Below, piece by piece: positions 8,872-17,914 of a DNA stretch of 64,000 bases. Each line of letters opens with the position of its first letter. Position 1 is the first letter of the stretch. This stretch comes from Mycobacterium sp. 852014-52450_SCH5900713. Its GTDB lineage: Bacteria > Actinomycetota > Actinomycetes > Mycobacteriales > Mycobacteriaceae. The stretch lies in the NCBI RefSeq assembly GCF_001667075.1, contig NZ_LZIL01000066.1, positions 99,979 to 163,978 of the forward strand. Reading direction: 5' to 3'. The notes beneath the pieces were generated by a model. It ran no database searches and was not told where the DNA came from. It saw only the letters and a program-made list of their open reading frames with translations. The translations under genes and the position numbers were made by a program.

Positions 8872-10431
8872 CTACATGACCGACATGGTGACCGGGTCGA
8901 GACTCACGTAGCGGTTCTCGGCGCGGAACATGTCCATCTCGACCAGCCAATCCTTCCCCGCCGCGCTGACCCGCACCGTCGCTGGGCCAACCTGCTCGAT
9001 GATCACCTCGAAGTTGTGCCGGTGTCCCTCGGGCAGCCTCGTGCCGGACGGGGCGATGGTGATCACGGTCGCGGGGCGCGGGGTGGGTGAGATCGGCGCG
9101 GCGTGCTCCACGACGCTGACGGTGGTGCGCGGCGCGGGCCGCGCCGTGCTGACGACGCCGATCTCCGGCATCCGCACGCTGGCCCAGCGTGTCATGTCGC
9201 GGGTATGCACGCACACCCGCTCGCCCGTGCCGGCGGTGCGGATCACGATCCGCTTGGCGACCGGATCGTCGGCGGCAACGAAAACCCTTGACAGCTCGCC
9301 GGCATCGGTGACGGGGATCAGCAGGCGGTCTCCGTTGCTCAGTTTTCCGACCAGCACGCCCGAAGGGCCGATCTCGGTGAGCAGTTGCTCGGGCAGCGGG
9401 CTGGGCCGCAGTGCCCGCAGGTAGGGCCGCGGGCCGCACATGTTGGCCGCGGCGGCCGCGGCCTGTTCCCCGTTGAGCCGGCGCAAGATCACACTCGGCG
9501 GGGTGGGGGCCGGCGTCGGCGTGCGGACGGTGATCGTCGCGGTGCAGGTCGCATCGGGATACACGGTCACGTTCTGGATGACCTCGTCGGCGCGCAGTGT
9601 CCACGCCTGCGACAGCACGCGCGAGTCGATCGCGTCGGCCGGATACGCGTAGGTCGTCATCCAGCCCGCCTCACCGCGGATGGCCTTCCACCTCTGCGTC
9701 TCCCCCTCGACGGCGTCGCACCCCAGCCGCCGATCGAGCTCGGCCAGATCGGTGGCGGTGGCCACCTTCGCCCGCAGCCCCTGGCAACGCAGCAGGCCCG
9801 CGATGCGCTGCGCCGCCGAAATGGCCGCGGCGCCAACGGTGGTGCGCCAGCGGAGCGCTTGGGTGTTGTCGATGATGGACAGCCGCATGATCAACCAGGT
9901 TTCCCGGCGGCCCGCATACGGCGGGGTCCCGATCTCCGAGTCATACACCCGCGGGTAGTCCCCGATATTGCCGTGCCGGGACCCGAGTGAGACGACGCTG
10001 ATCGAGTCGAGCTGTAGGCCCAGCGCCTGGTGCATCATCGGCACCAGTTCGACGACATCGATGACGTTGTCGGTATCGACGGTCACCGAACCCGTCACCA
10101 GGGTCGCTTGGTGCGCCCGGCCGAGCAGCTGCACCGCCACCACCGCGACATCGTCTTGCACGCGGACCCCACCGCCGGATCGGTTGTTGGCCACCGTGAT
10201 CGGGGCGTTCCAGCGGATCGGGCGCCGGCCCCGCCGCCACAGCACCAGCCATGACCACGCCGGCTGACCCCACCAGCGGACGAACACCGCCGCGACCCCG
10301 ACCGCCACGGCGATCGCCGCACCGATGTAGCCGCCCACCGCCCAACTCGCCGCCGCGAGTAAGAACACCACCCACACCCCGAGGACCCGCCGATTGCTAC
10401 CCCGGCTGAACCCGGTCAGGGTGGAGCTCAC
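8872..10431 (-). CDS. eccE2: ESX-2 membrane component EccE2
   Basis: A 519-residue EccE-family protein (Rv3885c is 537). Two closely spaced membrane segments lie near residues 18-50, and the rest is the large domain of the peripheral ESX membrane complex. The start is a GTG at 10431 overlapping the mycP2 stop (GTGA), so translation is probably coupled. EccE binds at the edge of the EccBCDE complex. With EccB2 and EccC2 absent from this locus, it is unclear whether this protein still has a complex to join. The frame is intact. Confidence 0.93.
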   Translation of the reverse strand: MSSTLTGFSRGSNRRVLGVWVVFLLAAASWAVGGYIGAAIAVAVGVAAVFVRWWGQPAWSWLVLWRRGRRPIRWNAPITVANNRSGGGVRVQDDVAVVAVQLLGRAHQATLVTGSVTVDTDNVIDVVELVPMMHQALGLQLDSISVVSLGSRHGNIGDYPRVYDSEIGTPPYAGRRETWLIMRLSIIDNTQALRWRTTVGAAAISAAQRIAGLLRCQGLRAKVATATDLAELDRRLGCDAVEGETQRWKAIRGEAGWMTTYAYPADAIDSRVLSQAWTLRADEVIQNVTVYPDATCTATITVRTPTPAPTPPSVILRRLNGEQAAAAAANMCGPRPYLRALRPSPLPEQLLTEIGPSGVLVGKLSNGDRLLIPVTDAGELSRVFVAADDPVAKRIVIRTAGTGERVCVHTRDMTRWASVRMPEIGVVSTARPAPRTTVSVVEHAAPISPTPRPATVITIAPSGTRLPEGHRHNFEVIIEQVGPATVRVSAAGKDWLVEMDMFRAENRYVSLDPVTMSVM

Positions 10432-12001
10432 CGCGCCCTCCTCAGCCGCGCCGCGATCGCGGCCACGAGCACACCGGCGGCCACCGCACCGATGAACCCG
10501 ATGGCGATGTTGCGCGCCCGATGGTCCGCCGGTGGGGGCGGCGGTGCCGGCCTGATGATGCGGCTCTGCGCGCCCGGCGGCATCCGGTCACCCGGCGGGA
10601 TGTTGAACGTCAGTGCCGCAACGGGATCGACCAACCCGTACCCGACCTTGTTGTCCACTCCCGCAGGCGGATTGTGCGCCGACTGCACGATCCTGTTGAT
10701 CACCTGATGGGCGCTCAGGTCGGGGAACTTCGCCCGGACCAGCGCCGCGACGCCGCTGACGTAGGCGGCCGAGAAGCTGGTGCCCCAGAACGGCATGTTC
10801 TTCTCGCCGGGCCTCGACGGCGGGTACGCGTTCACCGGCCCACCACCCTGGGGCGAGAGACCCATGATGTGGGTGCCCGGCGCGGCCACACTCACCCATG
10901 GGCCCGACATGCTCTTGTCGAGCGCGGCGCCGGTGGCATCGACCGCACCGACCGACAGGACGTAGTCGGAAAACCACGACGGCGACGAGACAACCTTGAC
11001 CTGATGCCAGTCACGCGGATCCGACGGTTCCAGCGGGTCGTACATCGGGTTGTTGTTGCAGCCGGCTTCTCCGTCGTTTCCGGCCGCGGCCACCACCACC
11101 GCGTCCTTGACGGTGGCGGCGTACCACAGCGCGGCGCCCAACGCCCGCTGGTCGGCGGGGGCCGCCGCCGGCAGGCAGGCGGTGACGGAAATGTTGATGA
11201 TTTTCGCGCCCATGTTGGCCGCGTGCACCACCGCGCGCGCCACCGTGTTGAGCGTGCCGGCTTTGACCTTCTCGTCGGAGTTGGGGTCCCCCGGCCCGGG
11301 GTTGACCGGCTCAAAAGCCCTGGAGGACTGGCGAATTGAGATGATGGTCGCGTGCGGGGCCACGCCCACCACCCCGTCGGGCGCTCCCGGCGGGGGCGGG
11401 GGCACCGCGGGTTCGTCCTCGGTCTGCGGATCCGCCGGGCCGTTGGAGCTGGCGGTGGCGCGACCGGTGGCGGGACCTCGACCGGCGGCGGTGGGGCGCC
11501 GTTGGCCGGTGGGGGTCCGGCCGGCGGAGGGAACGCCGGTGTCGACGGCATGGGCCGCGGCATGGGCAGAGTCCCTTGCGGCGCAGCGGCGATGATCGAG
11601 CCCACGATGGTGCCGTGCGCGTCGCAATCCGACAGGCCGTCCTCACCCATGATGTAGTCACCACCGGGCACGGCCGGCAGCCGCGGGTTGGGCGAAATGC
11701 CGGTGTCGATGACCGCCACCGGTACACCGTTGCCGGTGCTGTATTGCCAGGCCTTGCTGATGTTGAGCAGGTTGAAGCCCGGTGCCAGCTGCCCCACATC
11801 GGGATTGCGCACAGTGATGGGCGTCGAGCAGCTGTTGGCGCGCCGCATCGGTTGGTCTGGCTTGGGCGGTCCGTCCGGGGGCACCAGTCCGGGATCCACC
11901 TGTGGGGGCGTAATAGCCTGCGCGGCGGGAACATTCGCGGATAGCGCGACGAGGGCCACGGCGGCAGTCACCGCCGCGACCCTCTTTAGTGGCGAATCCA
12001 C
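10428..12001 (-). pseudogene. mycP2: ESX-2 mycosin protease MycP2, frameshifted
   Basis: A subtilisin-like membrane-anchored protease of ESX-2 (Rv3886c, 550 residues). The reading frame from the GTG at 12001 encodes a signal peptide (ALSANVPAAQA), the catalytic Asp (AVIDTGISPNP) and His (CDAHGTIVGS), then a proline-rich loop. Near 11445-11470 homology moves to another frame, which carries AAGND, the catalytic Ser (GTSFSAAYVSG) and the C-terminal membrane helix. The interval length is not a multiple of three. Without the shift, translation would stop at 10892 after about 369 residues without the Ser. About 20 proline-rich residues also seem missing relative to M. tuberculosis. The start overlaps eccD2 by 16 bases. 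A sequencing error in the GC-rich repeat is possible. Confidence 0.85.
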
Positions 12002-13515
12002 GTGAACAGCCCTCCCAGGGCCGCCGCCGCGGGCAGCAGGACGATGAACGCCAACACTTCCACCCATTCCACGGTCAACCGGATGAAGGGCCTGAACCGC
12101 ACCGTCGGCACAAGAAGCGCCGCGGCCAGACCGCACGCCGCGAAGGCGGCGATGGCCACTGCGGGCCAAAGCAGGCCGCTCACAACGTCTTTCGGTTCGT
12201 AAATGGCGTATTTGACCACTCCGGCGCATACCGCGGCCGCGGCCCCGCAGGCGAGCGCGACGGCCTGGTACTTGGCAGCGAATCCGCGGCCCTGGGTGAT
12301 GAAGATGCCTACCACCAGTCCCGCGACCACCAGCGCCAACCACGCCCAGGGACGCCCCGGCGTCAGCACCCCCCATACGGCGGCGGGCAGGACGATCGAC
12401 ACCCCGACACACACACCGACCTGCACCGCGTTGACCAGCCGCGCCGAGGCGGCGATCGCTGCGCCGCGCGCGGTGATGTCGGTCAATTCGTTGTCCTCGT
12501 CCTCGGATTCGTCCTCGCTGACCGGGGAGACCGTGTCGACGGGCATGCCCTCGCGGCGCGCGAACAGGTCGCGTCCGGTGATCGATCCGAAGTGAGGCGG
12601 CCGCACCCGAGCCACCCACAGCGCAATCAGGGGGGTCATCCTGACCAAGATCAGCAATCCGACCAGCACGCAGACGGCCAGTACCTGCGCCGAGGCCGGC
12701 CGGAACATCCGGACGACGGCGACGGCGGCGAGGATTCCGCTCACCGTCACCACCGCGGTGACGGCCGCGGTCTGCCACCGCTTGCGTGTCATCACGCCGA
12801 TGGCGATGGCACCCAGGATCACGATCACGAGGCCGATCACCCCGTGCGCCGCCCCCAGCGTGCCCGGGGGCGCGCATGCGCCCGCGACGGCCAGCAACAC
12901 CACGGCCAGCCAACCGAATCCGCTGAACAGGTCGCGCCGCTCCCGCCAGCCCCACCAGACGACGGCGGCCCCGACCACCAGCAAGGCCCCGACGGCGCCG
13001 GACACCGCGGCCGGGACGGGGTTGTCGGTGAATGTGCGGGCCCGCAACGTCAGCGCCACCACCACCCCGGCCGCCATCGCGATGATCGCGACCGCGGTGT
13101 GCGCGGCCGTCAGCGGCGTCACCGGGGCGAACATCCGGTCGCCGCCGTCGCGGCCCAGCCACTTGCCCATGGCCGCCAAGCCGGTCGACAACGACTCGTA
13201 CTGCGGTTCAAAGGATTCGCCGGCCACTCGGGGCACCAGCACCAGGGTGTCCCCGTCCTGCACGCCCAGCTCGTCCAGGCTCTTGTTGATGTCCAGCCGG
13301 ACACCGTTGATCTTGTGCAGTTCGTAGCTGCCCGCCGGCAGCGTAATGCCGTCGAAACCCTTGCGCTTCAGGTCCGCGTCGAAGAGCTCGACCATTCCCT
13401 CGAAGAATCCCTCCACCGGAATTCCGGCCGGGAACACTTGGGAGCAGAGATGCTTCTCGTAGGAAATATTGACCGCACAGCGCGCCGGGAAAGCGACCTT
13501 ATGCGCTGATGTCAC
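11986..13515 (-). CDS. eccD2: ESX-2 integral membrane component EccD2
   Basis: A 509-residue EccD protein, the same length as Rv3887c. An N-terminal ubiquitin-like domain (about residues 8-100) is followed by roughly eleven hydrophobic helices, the barrel-forming part of the ESX inner-membrane channel. The GTG start at 13515 overlaps the stop of the MinD-like gene (GTGA), and its end overlaps the mycP2 start, so the block is tightly coupled. The frame is intact. The long open frame on the opposite strand is a GC-rich shadow. Confidence 0.95.
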   Translation of the reverse strand: MTSAHKVAFPARCAVNISYEKHLCSQVFPAGIPVEGFFEGMVELFDADLKRKGFDGITLPAGSYELHKINGVRLDINKSLDELGVQDGDTLVLVPRVAGESFEPQYESLSTGLAAMGKWLGRDGGDRMFAPVTPLTAAHTAVAIIAMAAGVVVALTLRARTFTDNPVPAAVSGAVGALLVVGAAVVWWGWRERRDLFSGFGWLAVVLLAVAGACAPPGTLGAAHGVIGLVIVILGAIAIGVMTRKRWQTAAVTAVVTVSGILAAVAVVRMFRPASAQVLAVCVLVGLLILVRMTPLIALWVARVRPPHFGSITGRDLFARREGMPVDTVSPVSEDESEDEDNELTDITARGAAIAASARLVNAVQVGVCVGVSIVLPAAVWGVLTPGRPWAWLALVVAGLVVGIFITQGRGFAAKYQAVALACGAAAAVCAGVVKYAIYEPKDVVSGLLWPAVAIAAFAACGLAAALLVPTVRFRPFIRLTVEWVEVLAFIVLLPAAAALGGLFTWIRH

Positions 13516-14537
13516 GGCGCCGTCCGCTCCGCATCCGGAATGTATTTGTCGGCCAGGCCGGCGGTGATTTCAAAAAGCCGCAACCGCGTCTTTTTCTTTA
13601 ATTCATGAACCGTGTCGATGAGCCCGCCTTTGGCCAGGTGCGGATCGAACGGCATCTCTTCGACGGTCGCGCCGACCTTGCTGAAGCGCTCGGTCAAGTA
13701 CGCCAGCGCATCCTTGTCGGCGATCTGATCGGTGTGGTTGATGATCACGGTGCTGCGCGAGACCAGCTCGTGGTAGCCCTGCGAGCGCAGATAGTCCACG
13801 GCCCGCAGCACCGGCCGGGACCGGTCCGCGGTTATCCCGGAGACGAACACGAGCGTGTCGGTGTTCTCCAAAACCGGCTTCATCACCTCGTGTTCCAGAT
13901 CAGGCGAGGTGTCGACGATCATCACCGTGTGGGTTCGCCGCAGCCGCGACAAGACCCCCGAGAACATCGCCGGCACCAGCGGCCGGGGCTGGTCCGACGT
14001 GCGATTTCCGGCCAGCACGTCGAGTCCGATCGGGTTCTGCCCCAAGTGTTCACGGATGTCCGCGTAGCCCTGGACGTCGGTGTCGTTGATGATGGCGGTG
14101 TAGTCGCCGGGCGGCGACTCATCGATGCGGTCGGCCAGCGTGCCGAAGCCCGGGACCGCGTCAATCGCAATCACGTTCTGCGGGCGGCATTCTCGGAACA
14201 CCCCACCGATGCAGGCGACCATCGTCGAAACGCCGACCCCGCCCTTACCGGACACCACCGTGATGACGTACTGGCGCCGGATGTGGCGCCGGATGCGGTT
14301 CTGCAAGTCCCGGTAGTGCCGCTCACTGGGCGATTCACCCGGGTTTATTTTCTTAAAAGAGATGACGTAGACGAATTTCCGCCAACCCGAGCCCGGAGGA
14401 ATCTTTCGAGGCGCGGCCAGATCGGTAATGCGCATGGTGTCCGACACCGAATCCGGGAAGTTGCGGCCCCCTGACGGATCCCCCCGTCTGAGCGCCCCTT
14501 CGTCCGACATATTCGGGTCATTCCAAGGGCTTGTCAC
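13512..14537 (-). CDS. ESX-2 MinD-like ATPase (Rv3888c-like) with altered Walker A
   Basis: A 341-residue MinD/ParA-like protein matching Rv3888c in length and position. The P-loop reads SGKGGVGVST: the signature Lys98 is kept, but the nucleotide-binding Lys is replaced by Val103 (codon at 14229-14231). Other switch regions (IAIDAVPGFG, VIVDTSPDLE) are recognisable. The family contains EspI-like regulators of ESX activity. The substitution suggests weak or absent ATP hydrolysis, but whether other Rv3888c proteins share it is not established here. The ATG at 14537 is used; Met10 is an alternative. Confidence 0.88.
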   Translation of the reverse strand: MTSPWNDPNMSDEGALRRGDPSGGRNFPDSVSDTMRITDLAAPRKIPPGSGWRKFVYVISFKKINPGESPSERHYRDLQNRIRRHIRRQYVITVVSGKGGVGVSTMVACIGGVFRECRPQNVIAIDAVPGFGTLADRIDESPPGDYTAIINDTDVQGYADIREHLGQNPIGLDVLAGNRTSDQPRPLVPAMFSGVLSRLRRTHTVMIVDTSPDLEHEVMKPVLENTDTLVFVSGITADRSRPVLRAVDYLRSQGYHELVSRSTVIINHTDQIADKDALAYLTERFSKVGATVEEMPFDPHLAKGGLIDTVHELKKKTRLRLFEITAGLADKYIPDAERTAP

Positions 14538-14627
14538 GTCGCGATGCTAACACGCTCGGCGATACCGCGTTTACCGATCAAGAAACCCTTCAAGAGCGTA
14601 AGGGGTTGCTATTCCACGGCATTGGTT

Positions 14628-14650
14628 AACTGACTTATCTTGCGTCAGTT
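14628..14650 (-). promoter_or_regulatory. Inverted repeat between espG2 and the MinD-like gene
   Basis: AACTGAC (14628-14634) and GTCAGTT (14644-14650) form a perfect 7-bp inverted repeat with a 9-base AT-rich centre, about 90 bases upstream of the MinD-like start. It could be an operator for an internal ESX-2 promoter or a weak terminator after espG2. There is no T-run. Confidence 0.4.
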
Positions 14651-14668
14651 GAGAAATCGTCCTCCTCC

Positions 14669-15499
14669 TCAGACCACCCGCCGATACGAGTACCACTCGT
14701 CGCCGGCGGGCAAGCGGCGGATGAGCCGCTGCACGGCGCCACTGATGTCGCTGCGCGAACCGGGCGAGACGATCTGGTAGCGCCGCTGCCCCGAGATGAC
14801 GCACTCGATGCAGACGCGGCCCGACGGGGTGTCGACGATGGACACCGACGAATCGCCGACCGCCACGCGCGCCAATTCGTCCGGCCCGACACCGGCCTGC
14901 AGCGCGACGATGGACGCACGCGCCGAGCGCGCCGGGTCGGCGGCCGCGAGCACGAGCTGCAATTGATCGGCGTCGAGGCGCTGGGCGAGCAGAAAGGTCC
15001 GCAGACTGGCCGAATCGCGCACCGACGAGAGCAATTGTTCGGTGTCCAGGGTGACCGGCCGCAACGGCGCCGCCTCCGCCACACCGCACAACCGCTCTAC
15101 CTGCCCGACCACGAGCTCGCTGGCCCCACCCTCGTCGCTGGCGGTACCGGCCGGGTACATGCGGATCAGCTCGCCGTGGCGTTCCAGCACCACCCACCAG
15201 CTGGCAAAGCGGCAGATAGACACCCGCGTCGGTTCGCGTCCGGGCACGTCGATGTTGACCATCAACGCCAAGTCCCGCCGCAACAGCACGGTGAGCCATT
15301 CGCGGATCATCGGGTCGACATTGTCGGCCTCGTCAAGGGCGCCGGCAGTCCTCAACTCGGCCGCGATCGGGTGGCTCAGCGCCCGCTCGGGGGTGTCGAG
15401 CCTCGGCAGCAACGGCCGCAACCCCAGTTCGGGGCAGGTCTGCTCCACCCCGGCCACCGCCTGCAACACCCACAGGCCATCGAGCGTCGTAGTCAGCAT
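14669..15499 (-). CDS. espG2: ESX-2 PE/PPE chaperone EspG2
   Basis: A 276-residue EspG-family cytosolic chaperone, identical in length to Rv3889c. EspG proteins hold the tip of the PPE partner of PE-PPE dimers and hand it to the cognate ESX machine; here the obvious client is PE36-PPE69. The frame is intact. It is separated from esxC by a 111-base gap with a strong hairpin, and from the MinD-like gene by another gap with an inverted repeat, so its expression may be uncoupled from the esx genes. Confidence 0.94.
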   Translation of the reverse strand: MLTTTLDGLWVLQAVAGVEQTCPELGLRPLLPRLDTPERALSHPIAAELRTAGALDEADNVDPMIREWLTVLLRRDLALMVNIDVPGREPTRVSICRFASWWVVLERHGELIRMYPAGTASDEGGASELVVGQVERLCGVAEAAPLRPVTLDTEQLLSSVRDSASLRTFLLAQRLDADQLQLVLAAADPARSARASIVALQAGVGPDELARVAVGDSSVSIVDTPSGRVCIECVISGQRRYQIVSPGSRSDISGAVQRLIRRLPAGDEWYSYRRVV

Positions 15500-15552
15500 G
15501 TCACTTCGCTTTCCAAGCAGCGCCCATCAACCGGCGGCCCAGACACCGAAGG

Positions 15553-15583
15553 GGGGCACATGCGTCGCTCACGCATCTGCCCC
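15553..15583 (-). terminator. Strong hairpin between esxC and espG2 (attenuator or terminator)
   Basis: A 13-bp stem with one mismatch and a 5-base loop: GGGGCACATGCGT (15553-15565) pairs with ACGCATCTGCCCC (15571-15583). It lies about 30 bases after the esxC stop and would end or attenuate transcription between the abundant Esx substrates and downstream machinery genes. No U-tract follows, as is common in mycobacteria. It could instead be an mRNA-stabilising 3' structure. Confidence 0.6.
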
Positions 15584-15610
15584 GCCTTCAATCGTGGCGG
15601 TGAACCGATC

Positions 15611-15901
15611 TCAGCCGAACAAGTTGCCGATGTTCTGGTCGGTGGCGAGCGCGTTGTCCAGCACGTGCGAGGTCGTCGTCCCGTGCTGGCTCACGGTGTC
15701 GATCAACCCCTGCAGCCCGGACAGCATCTGCGCTTGCGCCTCGAAGAATTGCTTCGCACCATGACCGGCGAAGAATTCTGTCAGCTGGTTGGTCCGGTTC
15801 GAGGTGTCGTCATAGATTCCCTGCAGCTGGCCGGCGCGGGAGCCGATGTCGGAGGCGAAATCGGCTACGGCGCCCGGGTTATAAGTGATCGGGTTGGACA
15901 T
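15611..15901 (-). CDS. esxC: ESX-2 WXG100-family substrate EsxC
   Basis: A 96-residue protein closely resembling Rv3890c (95 residues). It has a two-helix WXG100 fold; the turn is FFAGHG, so Trp of the WXG motif is replaced by Phe, as in the M. tuberculosis protein. The start MSNPITYNPG at 15901 is supported by a GGAAG site upstream; an ATG 18 bases earlier is in frame but lies at or before that site. It is probably secreted as a heterodimer with EsxD, encoded just upstream. Confidence 0.95.
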   Translation of the reverse strand: MSNPITYNPGAVADFASDIGSRAGQLQGIYDDTSNRTNQLTEFFAGHGAKQFFEAQAQMLSGLQGLIDTVSQHGTTTSHVLDNALATDQNIGNLFG

Positions 15902-15955
15902 TTGCGAGCTTCCTTTCAAAAGACCATTTAGTGAAATTAAGAGTGAGTGGGCCGG

Positions 15956-16279
15956 TTAGGAGCCGTGGCCGCCGAATAGCGCGCTGAAGGCGTGCGTGGA
16001 ATCCGCCTCGTGGTGTTCCATCAAGGCCGCCGCCTGCTTGAGACCCTCGGCCAGGCGGGTTCCGCCGGACAGGACCTTGTTCAGGTCGTTCTGAATTTCG
16101 ATGGCCGTCGCGTGTGACGCGGTGACCGCTTCACCGGACCAGGTCGACGGGTTCATCACGTTTTCGTGATTCGCGATGTAGCCCTGAGCGATTGCGATCG
16201 CGTGCTCCATGTTCGCCTGAATATGGTTGGAAGCGTCGCGTAGCACCTGCGACGATACTTGGATTGTTGAACTGTCCAC
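15956..16279 (-). CDS. esxD: ESX-2 WXG100-family substrate EsxD
   Basis: A 107-residue protein, the same length as Rv3891c. The turn carries a proper WSG motif (STWSGEAV, near residues 45-52) between two helices. It pairs with EsxC, 54 bases downstream. Its product would normally be exported by EccC2, which is not encoded at this locus. Confidence 0.95.
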   Translation of the reverse strand: MDSSTIQVSSQVLRDASNHIQANMEHAIAIAQGYIANHENVMNPSTWSGEAVTASHATAIEIQNDLNKVLSGGTRLAEGLKQAAALMEHHEADSTHAFSALFGGHGS

Positions 16280-16390
16280 TTGCGGTTTCTCCTAACTACT
16301 GCTGCCCTCCCCCGGGGAATTACCTGGGGCATGAAACGAAGTGTATGAGGGCTATTTGGAACTGTCGATTCACCCTTGGCCGGGCCGGCT

Positions 16391-17578
16391 TCACACTCTG
16401 GTGTCGACAACCCGCACCGTCGCGGGCTGTTCGGATTTGTCTCGGGATCCGCGCTCTCCTCCCGCCCCATGCCCCACCGGCATGCCGCCCATCGGTGTGC
16501 CGCCGCCGACCGTGGTGGTCTGCGGACGGATGGCCTCGGCCCCCAACGCCCCGCTCGGCCGCAGCCCCACCGGCCGGCCACTGCTGACGGGCTCGAACGC
16601 GCTGACGGGACGGGTGAAGCTGGTCGCGGGCATGCCCCCACTGCCCAGGGATGCGGCCCCGCCGCCGCCCGATGCGCCGACGGCCGACACCTCGGTCGCC
16701 GAGACCGCCGAAACTCCGGGTGTCGCCCCGGCCATGGCGCCGGGATTGGCGAACATGCCCATCATCGATTGCAGCGGCGACATCATCTGCATCGGCGCCT
16801 GCATCATCTGCATGGGAGCCTGCATCGCCTGCGGGACCGCGCCCATCATCGATTGCACCGGCTCCATGAAGGAGCCTGCCTGGCTCATGAAGTCCTGTCC
16901 GCCCGACGCCGCCTGGCCGGCCCCCTGTGTGCCCGTCTGCGCGCCCTGAAATGCGGAGCGCATGCCGTCGCCGGCCGCGACCTGGGCGGCGGACTGACCC
17001 ACCGCCCAAGCCGCCTCCGCCGGCGCCGCCGGCGATGCGCCCATGGTTGCCAGCGGCGGCGGAATGGCGAGGCTTTGGGTCAACGCGGTGAGGATCGTTC
17101 CGTAGCTGGCGCCGACGGCGGAGTTGTTCGGCCACATCGATCCGAAGTATTCGAGCTCCAGCGACGTGATGCGGGGCGTCAAGGCCCCGAGGACGAGGGG
17201 GTTGATGCCGTAGTCGGTGGCGCATTCGGTGCGGTTCTCGATGCATTCGGGCGCTGGGCGCATCGAGCCGTACGCCATCTGATACGCCGAGACCGCGGTG
17301 GAAACCACCGCCGGCTTGACGTCCACCCACCCGGCAAGCCCGTGCAACGACGCGTTCAGCGCGGTGGCATTGGCTGCGGAGGCCAGGGAGCCGGTACCGA
17401 CCCAGCTCGCCGACGTGGCCACGGTGTTGATCGTCGAGGCGATGCTCGAGCCGTGGTGGGTGGCCGCGAGTGCGGTCCAAGCGGCCTGGTTGGCCAGATG
17501 GGTGATGACGCCGGCGCCCGCCTTGAGCAACACATCGTTGTCCTCAGGCGTACGCGCGGCCCACCCCGGATCGGCCAT
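16391..17578 (-). CDS. PPE69: PPE family protein PPE69
   Basis: A 395-residue PPE protein matching Rv3892c (399). It begins ADPGWAARTPE, and a YFGSMWPNN segment near residues 140-150 parallels the FGxxWPxN region typical of PPE proteins. The C-terminal part is rich in Met, Gln, Gly and Ala, including an imperfect tandem repeat of about seven residues (QAPMQMM, near 16790-16835), and ends TVRVVDTRV. It lies 30 bases after PE36, its presumed dimer partner, and should be an EspG2 client. Location would be cell surface or secreted if ESX-2 works. Confidence 0.93.
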   Translation of the reverse strand: MADPGWAARTPEDNDVLLKAGAGVITHLANQAAWTALAATHHGSSIASTINTVATSASWVGTGSLASAANATALNASLHGLAGWVDVKPAVVSTAVSAYQMAYGSMRPAPECIENRTECATDYGINPLVLGALTPRITSLELEYFGSMWPNNSAVGASYGTILTALTQSLAIPPPLATMGASPAAPAEAAWAVGQSAAQVAAGDGMRSAFQGAQTGTQGAGQAASGGQDFMSQAGSFMEPVQSMMGAVPQAMQAPMQMMQAPMQMMSPLQSMMGMFANPGAMAGATPGVSAVSATEVSAVGASGGGGAASLGSGGMPATSFTRPVSAFEPVSSGRPVGLRPSGALGAEAIRPQTTTVGGGTPMGGMPVGHGAGGERGSRDKSEQPATVRVVDTRV

Positions 17579-17608
17579 GCGTACTTCCCCCTTTGTGCGT
17601 CGCTGGTC

Positions 17609-17914
17609 TCAGGCGCCGATGGCCAACGCCAAACTACGCATGAGCTCGGTGACGACGTACGTTCCCGACGCAAGGCTCTGCGCACCGGAGAACAGGCCGC
17701 GCTGGGCGGCGTGTTCGGAAACCACTCCCAGGTAGCTTCCGCCGCACGCGTTCAGCGCCGCCGCGAACATCGCCGAGTCGGGGTCTGCGCCCATCGGCAG
17801 CACTCCCAAAAGCACCGGCGCAGCAGCCGAAGCCGCCGCCTGAGTTTCCGCGCTGATGGCCGCCTCCGCGGATGACGACGCCAGCACTGCCTCCGATTGC
17901 ACCTGCAGCACCAT
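17609..17914 (-). CDS. PE36: PE family protein PE36
   Basis: A 101-residue PE-like protein, first gene of the remaining ESX-2 cluster and equivalent to Rv3893c (77 residues in M. tuberculosis). It is an Ala/Ser-rich helical protein (VQSEAVLASSSAEAAISAE) expected to pair with PPE69. The classical Pro-Glu pair near residue 8 is not evident, as in other early-branching PE proteins of ESX-2. In M. tuberculosis eccC2 and eccB2 lie directly upstream; here they do not. Confidence 0.88.
   Translation of the reverse strand: MVLQVQSEAVLASSSAEAAISAETQAAASAAAPVLLGVLPMGADPDSAMFAAALNACGGSYLGVVSEHAAQRGLFSGAQSLASGTYVVTELMRSLALAIGA

Noticed and set aside
7111..9090. Long plus-strand open frame opposite eccA2
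   Set aside because: Antisense shadow; the minus strand has intact AAA+ motifs.
11989..13509. 506-codon plus-strand open frame opposite eccD2
   Set aside because: His/Arg/Gly-rich shadow of a multi-helix membrane protein.
15583..15611. esxC WXG motif loss as a defect
   Set aside because: The Trp-to-Phe change also occurs in M. tuberculosis EsxC, so it is not a local defect.
16785..16840. Short tandem repeat within PPE69 as a CRISPR-like or mobile repeat
   Set aside because: It is an in-frame Met/Gln-rich coding repeat of a PPE C-terminal region.
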